Below, in pieces: positions 7,149-15,135 of a stretch of 20,878 nucleotides of DNA. The position numbers and the translations under genes were made by a program. Source of the DNA: DATMXS01 sp050260275 (GTDB lineage: Bacteria; Acidobacteriota; Terriglobia; Bryobacterales; Bryobacteraceae). Each line of letters begins with the position of its first letter. Position 1 is the first letter of the stretch. A model generated the notes under the pieces. It ran no database searches. It saw only the letters and a program-made list of their open reading frames with translations, and was not told where the DNA came from. Location: assembly GCA_050260275.1 (NCBI GenBank), contig JBLNBX010000244.1:1-20878 (forward strand), in the 5' to 3' direction.

Positions 7149-8465
7149 TCATTCCGCGAGCCCCCATACGAGTTCCTTGAAAGTCCTGCCGCGATGCTCG
7201 TAGGACTGGAACTGGTCGAAACTGGCGCACGCTGGGGCCAGCAGAACTGTGTCGCCGGGCTTGGCCAGGCGGCTCGCCACGCGCACTGCCTCGGCGAGCT
7301 CACCGCAGCGCAGCAGCGGAACCGTATTCCCCAGGTGCTGTTCTATCTTTTCTGCCGCCGCGCCGATGAGCAACGCGGCGCGCGCCTTCGCGCGCAGCAG
7401 GTCCGCGAGAACGGTGTAGTCGCTGCCCTTATCCTTGCCGCCGAGAATCACCCACAGCGGCCCGTCGAAGGCCTCGAGCGCCTTGGTGGTGGCGTCTACG
7501 TTTGTGGCTTTGGAGTCGTTGTACCAGGCCACGCCGTTCACCGTGCGCACGTACTCGATGCGATGCTCGACGCCCGGGAAGCTGCGCACAGCGGCGGCGA
7601 TACTCGCCAGCGGCACGCCCGCGATACGCGCGGCGGCTGCTGCCGCGCAGACGTTCTCCAGATTGTGCCGCCCGCGAAGCGGAATATCGGCGATATCGAG
7701 AAACGGTTCTCCGCCGGCGTAAACTCGCGCGTCATCGGCCCAGACATCCGCTTCCGAGAGCGTGCTGAACATCGTGACGCTAGCCCGCGTCGCCGCGGCG
7801 AACTCACGGCAGGCGCCATCGTCGCGGTTGAGCACGGCGGCGTCGTCCGCGCACTGCGTTTCGAATAGCCGGCGCTTGGCGGCGGCGTAGGCCTCGAAGC
7901 TGCCGTGGCGGTCCAGGTGGTCCGGAGTGACATTGATGCAGACGCCCACATGCGCGCGGAACCGCTCTATCGTCTCGAGCTGAAAACTCGAAAGCTCCAG
8001 CACGTTCCACTGTTCCGGACGCGAGGTGGCGATCATCGCCGTCACCGGCCGCCCGATGTTGCCGCCCACCTGCACCGGCACGCCCGCTTCCTTCAGGATG
8101 TGCCCGATGAGCGCGGTCGTTGTCGTCTTGCCGTTCGAGCCCGTGATTCCGATAATCCGGCCCTGAAGGTAACCGGACGCGAGTTCCACCTCGCCAATCA
8201 CGCGAACGTTGCGCCTGCGGGCGTTCTCAAGCTCGGGTATGCCGCGCGGCACACCCGGCGATATCACAACCAGGTCCACGCCCTCGAGCGCCTCGTTCGA
8301 TTGCCGGCGGAACTCGATGCCGAGCGCGCTGAGCCGCTCGCCCACGCCCTTCAGTTCCTCAAGCGGCTTCGAGTCAACCGCGCGCACGCTGTCGCCCAGC
8401 CCGCGGAGAAACTCCGCCACAGCCACGCCCGATTGCGCCATCCCGACAACGGCAACCTTCCGCAT
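7149..8465 (-). CDS. murD: UDP-N-acetylmuramoyl-L-alanine--D-glutamate ligase MurD
   Basis: MurD adds D-glutamate to UDP-MurNAc-L-Ala in the cytoplasm. The 438-residue protein has the N-terminal Rossmann-like UDP site (VAVVGMAQSGVAVAEFL), VVISPGVPRGIPE and the P-loop TGSNGKTTTT (108-117). It also has the VGGNIGRP motif, the LSSFQLE motif and NVTPDHLDRHGS. The RHNLENVCAA and PGVEHRIEYV motifs follow, then the NDSKATNVDAT segment that lies in the active-site cleft. Length matches the family. The ATG at 8465 is preceded by GAGGTGA, which overlaps the mraY stop, so translation is probably coupled to mraY. Confidence 0.97.
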   Translation of the reverse strand: MRKVAVVGMAQSGVAVAEFLRGLGDSVRAVDSKPLEELKGVGERLSALGIEFRRQSNEALEGVDLVVISPGVPRGIPELENARRRNVRVIGEVELASGYLQGRIIGITGSNGKTTTTALIGHILKEAGVPVQVGGNIGRPVTAMIATSRPEQWNVLELSSFQLETIERFRAHVGVCINVTPDHLDRHGSFEAYAAAKRRLFETQCADDAAVLNRDDGACREFAAATRASVTMFSTLSEADVWADDARVYAGGEPFLDIADIPLRGRHNLENVCAAAAAARIAGVPLASIAAAVRSFPGVEHRIEYVRTVNGVAWYNDSKATNVDATTKALEAFDGPLWVILGGKDKGSDYTVLADLLRAKARAALLIGAAAEKIEQHLGNTVPLLRCGELAEAVRVASRLAKPGDTVLLAPACASFDQFQSYEHRGRTFKELVWGLAE

Positions 8466-8468
8466 CCG

Positions 8469-9602
8469 TCACCTCAACTTCAGGGTGGTGAGGGCGAACA
8501 GCGCCATCACCAGGCCCAAAATCCAGAACCGCACGATGATCTTCGATTCCTTCCAGCCGATCGACTCGAAATGATGGTGCAGCGGCGCCATCTTGAAGAT
8601 CCGCTTCCCGCGCAGCTTGTAGCTGCCCACCTGCAGAATCACCGACAGCGCTTCCAGCACAAACACGCCGCCTATGAACACCAGCAGGATCTCCTGCTTA
8701 ATGAGCACAGAGACCACGCCGAGCGTTCCGCCGAGCGAGAGCGAGCCGACATCACCCATGAAGATCTCCGCCTCGTGCGCGTTGTACCAGAGGAAGCCGA
8801 GGGATGCCCCCGTAAGCGCTCCGCAGAACACAGCCAGTTCGCCGGCGAGCGGCAGCCGAACCAGGTCCAGGTAGAGCGCAAACTCGCGGTGGCCGGAGGT
8901 GTAGGTGAGCGCCGTCATGGCCGCCGAAGCCACCACCATAAGGCCGATGGCCAGGCCGTCGAGGCCGTCCGTGAGGTTGACCGCGTTCGAGGCGCCCACG
9001 ACGATGAACACCACGAACAGGAAGAAGAACGTGAACGCGAACACGTACGTGAACGGGTTGCCCAGGAGCGAGTCGATCACCAGGCTGGGCTTCAGCCACT
9101 TGAGGAAGGGGATGTTGATCTCGGTCGCGTACGCGCCCTGCTCGCGCAACAACAGGAGGAAACCGCACACCACCAGCGCCACGGCGCACTGCAGCAGGAT
9201 TTTCCGCTTGCCCGTGAGTCCCAGGTTGCGCTTGTTGCGGATCTTCAGGTAATCGTCGGCGAAGCCGATCGCTCCGAACGCGACCATGGCAAACAACGCG
9301 ATCCAGACGTACGGGTTCGTCAGATGCGCCCAGAGCAGCGTCGGAACCACCACCGAGATGATGATCAGTATCCCGCCCATCGTGGGCGTACCGGCTTTCT
9401 TCAGGTGCGACTGCGGGCCGTCCTCGCGTATGGGCTGGCCAATCTGGAACTCCCGCAGCCTGCGGATGAGCCACGGCCCGAGCACCAGGCTCAGAAAAAG
9501 CGCCGTGAGGCTCGCGAAAGCCGTCCGCGAGGTGATGTACTGAAACACGCGGAACGGGCTGAAGTACGGATATAAAACCTCGAAAAAAAGCCAATACAGC
9601 AT
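8469..9602 (-). CDS. mraY: Phospho-MurNAc-pentapeptide transferase MraY
   Basis: MraY is an integral inner-membrane enzyme that transfers phospho-MurNAc-pentapeptide from UDP to undecaprenyl phosphate, giving lipid I. The 377-residue product has about ten hydrophobic segments and all signature motifs. These are GTPTMGGILI (71-80), the catalytic FADDYLKI (114-121), NAVNLTDGLDGLA (206-218), FMGDVGSLSLGG (281-292) and PLHHHFE (340-346). The ATG at 9602 starts the normal family N-terminus (MLYWLFF). The frame is open to 9647, but that would only add a basic segment overlapping murF. GGAG lies about 11 bases upstream, and the murF stop is seven bases away. Confidence 0.97.
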   Translation of the reverse strand: MLYWLFFEVLYPYFSPFRVFQYITSRTAFASLTALFLSLVLGPWLIRRLREFQIGQPIREDGPQSHLKKAGTPTMGGILIIISVVVPTLLWAHLTNPYVWIALFAMVAFGAIGFADDYLKIRNKRNLGLTGKRKILLQCAVALVVCGFLLLLREQGAYATEINIPFLKWLKPSLVIDSLLGNPFTYVFAFTFFFLFVVFIVVGASNAVNLTDGLDGLAIGLMVVASAAMTALTYTSGHREFALYLDLVRLPLAGELAVFCGALTGASLGFLWYNAHEAEIFMGDVGSLSLGGTLGVVSVLIKQEILLVFIGGVFVLEALSVILQVGSYKLRGKRIFKMAPLHHHFESIGWKESKIIVRFWILGLVMALFALTTLKLR

Positions 9603-9609
9603 CTGTGGA

Positions 9610-10974
9610 CTACTCCGGCGATCCCGACGCGCCGGCGTCCGGCGCAAGAAAGGCTTCGAGCGCGCGCTCTACGCGCGTCCCGCGAGAACCCTTAAACAGC
9701 ACGGCGTCGCCCGGTTGCGGCCGGCCACGCAGAAACCTGCCGGCCTCGGCGGCATCATCGAAAAAGAACGCGGCGCTGGCGGGCAGGCCGGAAGACACAG
9801 CTTCCTCCACCATCTGCCGTGCAGCGCCGCGAATCCCGATGAGCACGTCAATACCGCTTTGCGCGGCGTAGCGGCCGGCTTCGCGGTGCAAGTCCTCGGA
9901 CCACCTGCCGAGCTCGAGCATCTCCCCCAGCACGGCGAAGCGCCGCCGCGCCGGTGTGGCCCGGAGCACATCCAGCATCGAGCGGAGCGCCTCCGGGTTG
10001 GAGTTGTAGCAATCGTTGAGTATCTCTATTCCGTTCACGGTGGAGCGCTCGCCGCGCATGCGGCCGGGGCCGAGCTCCCTCACCGCGTCCCGCAGCCGCG
10101 CCGGCGATATGCCGAACTCGCGCGCAACCGCGATCCCCGCCAGCAGGTTCAGCACGCCGTGGCGCCCCTGGTAGCAGCTTTCGAAATCCACGCCGTCTAC
10201 GCGGAACCGCACGCCCTCGCCGGTGATCTCCACTCTTTCGGCACGCACGCTGGCTTCGTTTTCTATGCCGAATGTAACCGTGCGCCCCGGATGCACGGCG
10301 CGGAAAGAGGCCACGCGCGCGTCGTCGGCATTCAGCACCGCCGTGCCTTCGCGCGGCAGCGATTCGATCAGTTCGCGCTTTGCCAGGGCCACACCATAGA
10401 TGGAGCCGAAGAACTCAGCATGCGCCAGGCCCACATTTGTGACCACGCCCATCACCGGACGCGCGATCGATGCCAGATGGCGTATCTCGCCCGAGTGGTT
10501 CATGCCGATCTCAAGGACGGCTGCGCGCGCCTCGTCGGGCACGCGCAGAATCGAGAGCGGCAGCCCCACGTGGTTGTTTAGGTTGCCTTCGGTCTTGGCG
10601 ACGGAAAACTCGGTTGCGAGCAGCGCGGCGATCGTTTCCTTCGTCGTGGTCTTCCCTGCACTGCCGGTGACCGCAATTACCGTGCCGCCCCACTCGCTGC
10701 GCAAGTCGCTCGCGATGTCCCCGAGCGCCTTCAGAGCGTCCGCGACGGCGATGGTCCGGGGACCCGGGGCCACCGCGCCAACCGCGCCCGCCGCGCCCTT
10801 CGCGAGCGCCTCCGCGATGTACTCCGCGCCGTCGTGACTCGGGCCTTTCAGCGCGAAGAACAGATCGCCCGGCGCGATGGTGCGCGAATCGACGCTCCAC
10901 CCCGTCACCGGAACCGGATCAACAGCCTGGTGCGCTCCGGCGGCGCGCGCGACCCGGCCTAGGTCAGATCTCAT
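9610..10974 (-). CDS. murF: UDP-MurNAc-tripeptide--D-Ala-D-Ala ligase MurF
   Basis: MurF adds D-alanyl-D-alanine to complete the cytoplasmic UDP-MurNAc-pentapeptide. The 454-residue protein has the N-terminal substrate-binding region (VTGWSVDSRTIAPGDLFFALKG), the P-loop TGSAGKTTTKE (103-113) and TEGNLNNHVGLPLS. It also has the EIGMNHSGEI motif, TNVGLAHAEFFGS and the LNDCYNSNPEAL segment typical of MurF. The GRMRGE loop and C-terminal KGSRGTRVE are also as in the family. Its ATG overlaps the murE TGA as ATGA, a coupling arrangement. The D-Ala-D-Ala ligase gene (ddl) needed for its substrate is not in this window. Confidence 0.97.
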   Translation of the reverse strand: MRSDLGRVARAAGAHQAVDPVPVTGWSVDSRTIAPGDLFFALKGPSHDGAEYIAEALAKGAAGAVGAVAPGPRTIAVADALKALGDIASDLRSEWGGTVIAVTGSAGKTTTKETIAALLATEFSVAKTEGNLNNHVGLPLSILRVPDEARAAVLEIGMNHSGEIRHLASIARPVMGVVTNVGLAHAEFFGSIYGVALAKRELIESLPREGTAVLNADDARVASFRAVHPGRTVTFGIENEASVRAERVEITGEGVRFRVDGVDFESCYQGRHGVLNLLAGIAVAREFGISPARLRDAVRELGPGRMRGERSTVNGIEILNDCYNSNPEALRSMLDVLRATPARRRFAVLGEMLELGRWSEDLHREAGRYAAQSGIDVLIGIRGAARQMVEEAVSSGLPASAAFFFDDAAEAGRFLRGRPQPGDAVLFKGSRGTRVERALEAFLAPDAGASGSPE

Positions 10975-12464
10975 GCGCCGTACCCTAGCTCCCGAAGGAG
11001 TCTGCGCGCCGTCTCACGGTCGTCGAAAGCGATCGTCCTGTCGCGTAGAATCTGGTAGGTTTCGTGCCCCTTCCCTGCAACTATCACGATATCACCGGGG
11101 CGCGCGTTTTCGAGGGCCAGGCGAATGGCGGAGGTGCGGTCCGGCTCAACCGCGTGCGGAGTCGTAAACTTGCGGACGCCTTCGAGCGCGTCTTCGATGA
11201 TAGCGGCAGGGTCCTCGGAGCGCGGGTTGTCCGAGGTCACCACCACGAAATCGCTCAGTTCCGCGGCGGCCGAACCCATCAGCGGGCGCTTCTTGCGATC
11301 GCGGTCGCCGCCGCAGCCGAAAACGGTTATGATCCTGTTCGGACCGAGAGCGCGTGCCACGCCGATGACGTTTCTGAGCGCGTCGTCCGTGTGCGCGTAG
11401 TCCACCACAACCAGGAACGGCTGCCCTGCATCCACGCGCTCGAACCGCCCCGGAACCGCGCGGCAGTTGGCGATGCCTTCGGCGATGAGGTCAGCGTCGA
11501 AGCCGTAGGTCCGCGCCGCACACCACGCGCACAGGATGTTGAAAACGTTCATGCGGCCGGGCAGTGGAGAGCGGATGGGGAACCGCCGCCCTTCGAATTC
11601 GATATCGAAGCGCAACCCGTCGAACGTCGATTCGATGTCGCGCGCGCGCACCGCCGCGCCCTCGCTGATTCCGTACCAGAGCGCCTCGCCCGCCGGCGTG
11701 ATGCGCCGCGCCCATTCATCGTCGTGGTTCAGGACGGCAAACCGGGGCGGAGGCGCACCCGCGCCCTCGAACAGCATGCGCTTGGCGGCGAAGTACTCCT
11801 CCATCGTGTTGTGGAAGTCGAGGTGGTCGCGCGTCAGGTTCGTGAAGATCGCGGTGTGGAATCCGATGCCGTAAACCCGGCCGAGCGCGAGCGCGTGTGA
11901 CGACACCTCCATTGTCACGTCGCTTCCGCCCGCGGCAACCAGGCGCGAGTACAACTCGAACAGGTCGAGCGATTCGGGAGTGGTGTTAGCCGCTTTCAGA
12001 ACCTCACCGGCGAGGCGATACTCGATCGTCCCGACAAGAAGCGTCTTGCGCCCGGCGGTGTGCAGTATGGAATCGATCAGCAGCGAGGTCGTGGTTTTGC
12101 CGTTCGTGCCCGTGATGCCCGTGATGGCGAGCTTTTCATCCAAGCGGCCGTAAAACTCGCGCGCCGCAATCGCCAGGGCGCGTCGCCCATGTTCGACCCG
12201 TATCCACGCGCCGTTGAAATCGTCCGGCGGGGCAAGCTCGCTGACAACGGCAACCGCGCCGCGGGCCATAGCCTGCGCGGCGAATGCGCGCCCGTCGGCC
12301 TTCGCGCCGGGAAAAGCAAAGAAGAGCCAGCCGGGCGCGATCTTGCGCGAATCGTAAGCGAGCCCCGCCACGGGCACGCGCGCCAGGCGCTCCGGAACCG
12401 CCGCGCCGGGCAGCAATTCGGCCACTGTTCTAACCGGCGTCTGAAGCGTTTCAGCGCCGGTCAT
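10971..12464 (-). CDS. murE: UDP-MurNAc-tripeptide synthetase MurE, probably meso-DAP-adding
   Basis: MurE adds the third stem amino acid to UDP-MurNAc-L-Ala-D-Glu. The 497-residue product has the N-terminal LAYDSRKIAPGWLFFA motif, the P-loop GITGTNGKTTTS (117-128), TTPESLDL, the EVSSHAL motif and NLTRDHLDFH. The DNPRSEDP motif has its DNPR at about 412-415. In characterised MurE enzymes DNPR selects meso-diaminopimelate, whereas lysine-adding enzymes diverge here, so a DAP-type wall is inferred. The AGKGHE motif near the C-terminus is intact. The start is an ATG overlapping the ftsI stop (ATGA), and the stop overlaps the murF start in the same way. Confidence 0.96.
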   Translation of the reverse strand: MTGAETLQTPVRTVAELLPGAAVPERLARVPVAGLAYDSRKIAPGWLFFAFPGAKADGRAFAAQAMARGAVAVVSELAPPDDFNGAWIRVEHGRRALAIAAREFYGRLDEKLAITGITGTNGKTTTSLLIDSILHTAGRKTLLVGTIEYRLAGEVLKAANTTPESLDLFELYSRLVAAGGSDVTMEVSSHALALGRVYGIGFHTAIFTNLTRDHLDFHNTMEEYFAAKRMLFEGAGAPPPRFAVLNHDDEWARRITPAGEALWYGISEGAAVRARDIESTFDGLRFDIEFEGRRFPIRSPLPGRMNVFNILCAWCAARTYGFDADLIAEGIANCRAVPGRFERVDAGQPFLVVVDYAHTDDALRNVIGVARALGPNRIITVFGCGGDRDRKKRPLMGSAAAELSDFVVVTSDNPRSEDPAAIIEDALEGVRKFTTPHAVEPDRTSAIRLALENARPGDIVIVAGKGHETYQILRDRTIAFDDRETARRLLRELGYGA

Positions 12465-14581
12465 CTGAACTCCACTTTCACGCGCTGCCCCGGGCTCAGG
12501 AACGCTCCGGCGGGCGGTGTCTGCGCGCGGGCGATGCCGCTGCCCACGACCTCGACGGGAACGCCCGCCTCGAGTGATCGCTGCAGCACCGAGCGCATCG
12601 TCATGCCCTGGAACGCCGGGACGCGCGGGCCAGCGCCGACCACCTGCTCTGGGGCAGCCTCAACGAGCACCGGAGTGGGCGCGCCAGCGCCGCCGGCGCC
12701 GGGCGAAACCAGCGCAGCCACCAGCGGGCCGTGCGCGGAACCCGGCTCGCGCTCCGGCAGGGCGCCCAGATCCTCGGGCGGTTCGGAGCCCTCGGCCATC
12801 GCCAGGTCGTTCATCTCCTCGGGGGAAACCTCCGGGAAAACTTCGTCGTCTGGGAGGTCCTTCGGCACCTGCAGAATCCGCAGCGTCTCGGTCGCCACCG
12901 CCTTGAACACTGGTGCGGCAACCACGCCGCCAAACATCCTCACACCATTCAGGGTAACCGCGATCACGATCCGGGGGTTAGTCACCGGCGCGAAGCCCAC
13001 AAATGAACTGTTGTAAAGGTGCAAGTACCGGCGCGTGGCGCGGTCGAAAATCTGCGCTGAACCGGTTTTCCCTCCCGCCGTGTAACCCTTCAGCCGCGCC
13101 GCCTTGCCAGTCCCGTGGAGCACGACGCCCTCCATCATGCGGCGCATCGTGATGGCGGTTTCTGGCTTCAGGATCCGCTTCGGGGCCACAACCGGCTCCT
13201 TCTCCACCGGACCGCCGGGCCGCTGCCGCGACAGAATCAGCCTGGGCCGCACCAGCACGCCGCCGTTTGCGATAACCGAGGTGGCCTGCGCCATCTGGAG
13301 CGTTGTCACGCTGATCTCGTGACCCATGGCGATGGATGCGATGGCAGCCGGATGCCAGTTCTCCGGCCGGCGAAGCGAACCGCGCGATTCAGCCGGCAGC
13401 GGGATGCCCGTTGGCTCGCCGAATCCGAAGCTCCGCACGTACCGGTACAGGTTCTCCTTGCCCACGCGCAGCGCCACCTGAATGGCCCCCACGTTGCTCG
13501 ATTTCGCCAGCACATCCGATACGGGCAGAACGCCCAACCCGCCGTGCGCGTCGTGCACCGTCCGGCCGAACAGCCTGATCACGCCTCTGTTGCAGTTGAT
13601 GGGCGTATCCGGGGTGATGCCCGCCACCTCCATGCCTGCCGCAACGGTGATTATTTTGAACACCGAGCCCGGCTCGAAGGCCACCGAAACAGGATGGTTG
13701 AACCGGACGGATGGATCGGATCCCGGCTCAGGCGGCTCGTTCGGGTCGAAGGTGGGATAGCTGGCCATGGCGAGCAGTTCTCCCGACACGGGATCCATCA
13801 CGACGGCGCTTCCGCTCGTGGCTTTGTACGTCTCGCAGGCAGCCTGCAATTCCCGTTCGACCACGAACTGGATGCGCTCGTCTATCGAGAGCGTGATGTT
13901 CTTGCCCGGTTGGGCCTGCTCGCTGACAGTGGAGTCTATGCCGCGCTGCGCGACGTCCGCGATGACGCGCGCCTGCCCTTCGCGGCCACGCAGTTCCGAA
14001 TCGAGCTTCAGCTCTAGTCCCGCGTTCCCGTGCTCCTGGTGATCGACGCTCCCGAGCAGGTGGCTGGCCAGCGGACCGTCGGGATACGACCGCTGGCTCT
14101 CGCGGCGGAACTCGATCCAATCGAGCTTCAGGCTGCGGATTGCCTCGGACTCTTCCGGCGTGATCTTGCGCTTTACCCAGAGGAATCCGAAGCCGCGCGC
14201 CTTGCGGCCCAGCCGCCGGTAGTCCTCCACTGCGGCGTCCATCTTCTTGAGAAGCTCGCCGGCATCTACGCCGGAAAGCACGCGCGCCAGAATATCCGCT
14301 GCCATGCGGCGGTCCGGCACACGCAGCGGGTTGACGCACACGGAGTCGACGGGAACGCTGATGGCCAGCGGCTTTCCATTGCGGTCCAGGATGGTCCCGC
14401 GAGCTGCGGCCAGCGCGACGGTGCGCTGCTGCTGGCGCTCTGCCATGGATTGATACTTGTGGTGAGAGACTACCTGAAGATGCACCAGGCGGCAAAAGAT
14501 CACCACCGCCCAGAGCGCGGCCCCGAGCGCCAGCCACACAAGCCGGCCCCCGTGCCCGGGGAACCCACCAATTCTTAGCAT
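12461..14581 (-). CDS. ftsI: Septal transpeptidase FtsI/PBP3 with C-terminal PASTA domain
   Basis: This class B penicillin-binding protein crosslinks septal peptidoglycan in the periplasm and pairs with FtsW. The 706-residue protein has a single N-terminal membrane anchor (about 14-37). The dimerisation domain starts at RGTILDRNGKPLA (61-73). The transpeptidase domain has SVFK (catalytic Ser306), SSN (361-363) and KTG (505-507). An acidic, Pro/Ala-rich linker of about 75 residues (575-650) leads to one PASTA domain (about 651-706; VPAFQGMTMRSV to PGQRVKVEF). Proteobacterial FtsI lacks PASTA, whereas some other phyla keep it. The ATG at 14581 has only a weak ribosome site (AGGGCG) and is preceded by a strong GC hairpin. 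Identity is secure; naming it ftsI rather than a spoVD-like variant rests on cluster position. Confidence 0.95.
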   Translation of the reverse strand: MLRIGGFPGHGGRLVWLALGAALWAVVIFCRLVHLQVVSHHKYQSMAERQQQRTVALAAARGTILDRNGKPLAISVPVDSVCVNPLRVPDRRMAADILARVLSGVDAGELLKKMDAAVEDYRRLGRKARGFGFLWVKRKITPEESEAIRSLKLDWIEFRRESQRSYPDGPLASHLLGSVDHQEHGNAGLELKLDSELRGREGQARVIADVAQRGIDSTVSEQAQPGKNITLSIDERIQFVVERELQAACETYKATSGSAVVMDPVSGELLAMASYPTFDPNEPPEPGSDPSVRFNHPVSVAFEPGSVFKIITVAAGMEVAGITPDTPINCNRGVIRLFGRTVHDAHGGLGVLPVSDVLAKSSNVGAIQVALRVGKENLYRYVRSFGFGEPTGIPLPAESRGSLRRPENWHPAAIASIAMGHEISVTTLQMAQATSVIANGGVLVRPRLILSRQRPGGPVEKEPVVAPKRILKPETAITMRRMMEGVVLHGTGKAARLKGYTAGGKTGSAQIFDRATRRYLHLYNSSFVGFAPVTNPRIVIAVTLNGVRMFGGVVAAPVFKAVATETLRILQVPKDLPDDEVFPEVSPEEMNDLAMAEGSEPPEDLGALPEREPGSAHGPLVAALVSPGAGGAGAPTPVLVEAAPEQVVGAGPRVPAFQGMTMRSVLQRSLEAGVPVEVVGSGIARAQTPPAGAFLSPGQRVKVEFR

Positions 14582-14601
14582 CGCAACACGCCCTGGAGGT
14601 C

Positions 14602-14621
14602 CGGCCGCGGCGGCGCGGCCG
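14602..14621 (-). promoter_or_regulatory. Strong GC hairpin between ftsL and ftsI
   Basis: The 51-base ftsL-ftsI gap contains a perfect eight-base-pair inverted repeat, CGGCCGCG and CGCGGCCG, around a four-base loop. It ends 20 bases before the ftsI ATG. No T-tract follows, so it is unlikely to terminate transcription. It could tune ftsI translation or mark an mRNA processing point; either role is inference. Confidence 0.4.
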
Positions 14622-14632
14622 TCGCCGTGAGC

Positions 14633-15124
14633 CTACTTCACGCCCTGGCCTGTCCGCGCGTTGAGCGCCAGCGCGCTATCGCCGGAGGTGTAGACTACTC
14701 GCGCGGGGTCGGGGTCAACGAGCTGAAGCTGAACCGCGAGCTGCTGCATACGGGCCGGGTTCAGCAGCCGCGACTCCGCCAGCAGGAGGTGCCTGCGCTC
14801 GCCATCCAGCCGCTCGCGCTCCTTCTCGAGGGCGTACAGCTTGTAGCCCACGATCATGTTGAGGGCGTCCGGCAGGCACAACAGCATGAGCACCACGGCC
14901 ATGGCCATCGACATGGCAACGGTGCGTGTGAAGCGCTTGCGCGAGGCCGGGTCGGCCTGCCGCACCACGCGGCTGTTGTCGATGCGCTTCGAGTACAGAT
15001 AGACATCCTCGCCCGGCAGCGGCCGGAGCCGGTACGGGTCCTGCACGAAAACAGCCGCCGCATTCCGCGCCTGGGTCGCAGCGCTCGCTTCCGATCTCCT
15101 GAAAATAGCCGCCAACGTCGCCAT
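14633..15124 (-). CDS. ftsL: FtsL-like divisome protein
   Basis: FtsL is a small bitopic protein whose periplasmic coiled coil pairs with FtsB and FtsQ and activates FtsWI. The 163-residue product has one membrane segment at about 69-92. A heptad-like coiled-coil stretch follows (about 96-135, including LYALEKERERLDGERRH), then a short periplasmic tail. Sequence similarity in this family is very low, so the call rests on topology and position between rsmH and ftsI. The cytoplasmic N-terminus, about 68 residues, is longer than in E. coli FtsL and contains an ordered-looking stretch, VYLYSKRIDNSRVVRQADP (41-59). The ATG at 15124 has AGGAGA about seven bases upstream and lies 11 bases after the rsmH stop. 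Confidence 0.8.
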   Translation of the reverse strand: MATLAAIFRRSEASAATQARNAAAVFVQDPYRLRPLPGEDVYLYSKRIDNSRVVRQADPASRKRFTRTVAMSMAMAVVLMLLCLPDALNMIVGYKLYALEKERERLDGERRHLLLAESRLLNPARMQQLAVQLQLVDPDPARVVYTSGDSALALNARTGQGVK

Positions 15125-15135
15125 CTACGCTCTCC

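Noticed and set aside
7115..7303. 63-codon N-terminal extension of ftsW
   Set aside because: It is a Ser/Arg/Pro-rich read of murD DNA in another frame. The ATG at 7114 has a GGAAG site and directly precedes the first membrane segment.
7905..9575. Long plus-strand open frame (556 codons) opposite murD and mraY
   Set aside because: The composition is extremely Arg/His/Glu/Gln-rich and the frame mirrors the codons of real minus-strand genes. No start signal or family likeness was seen.
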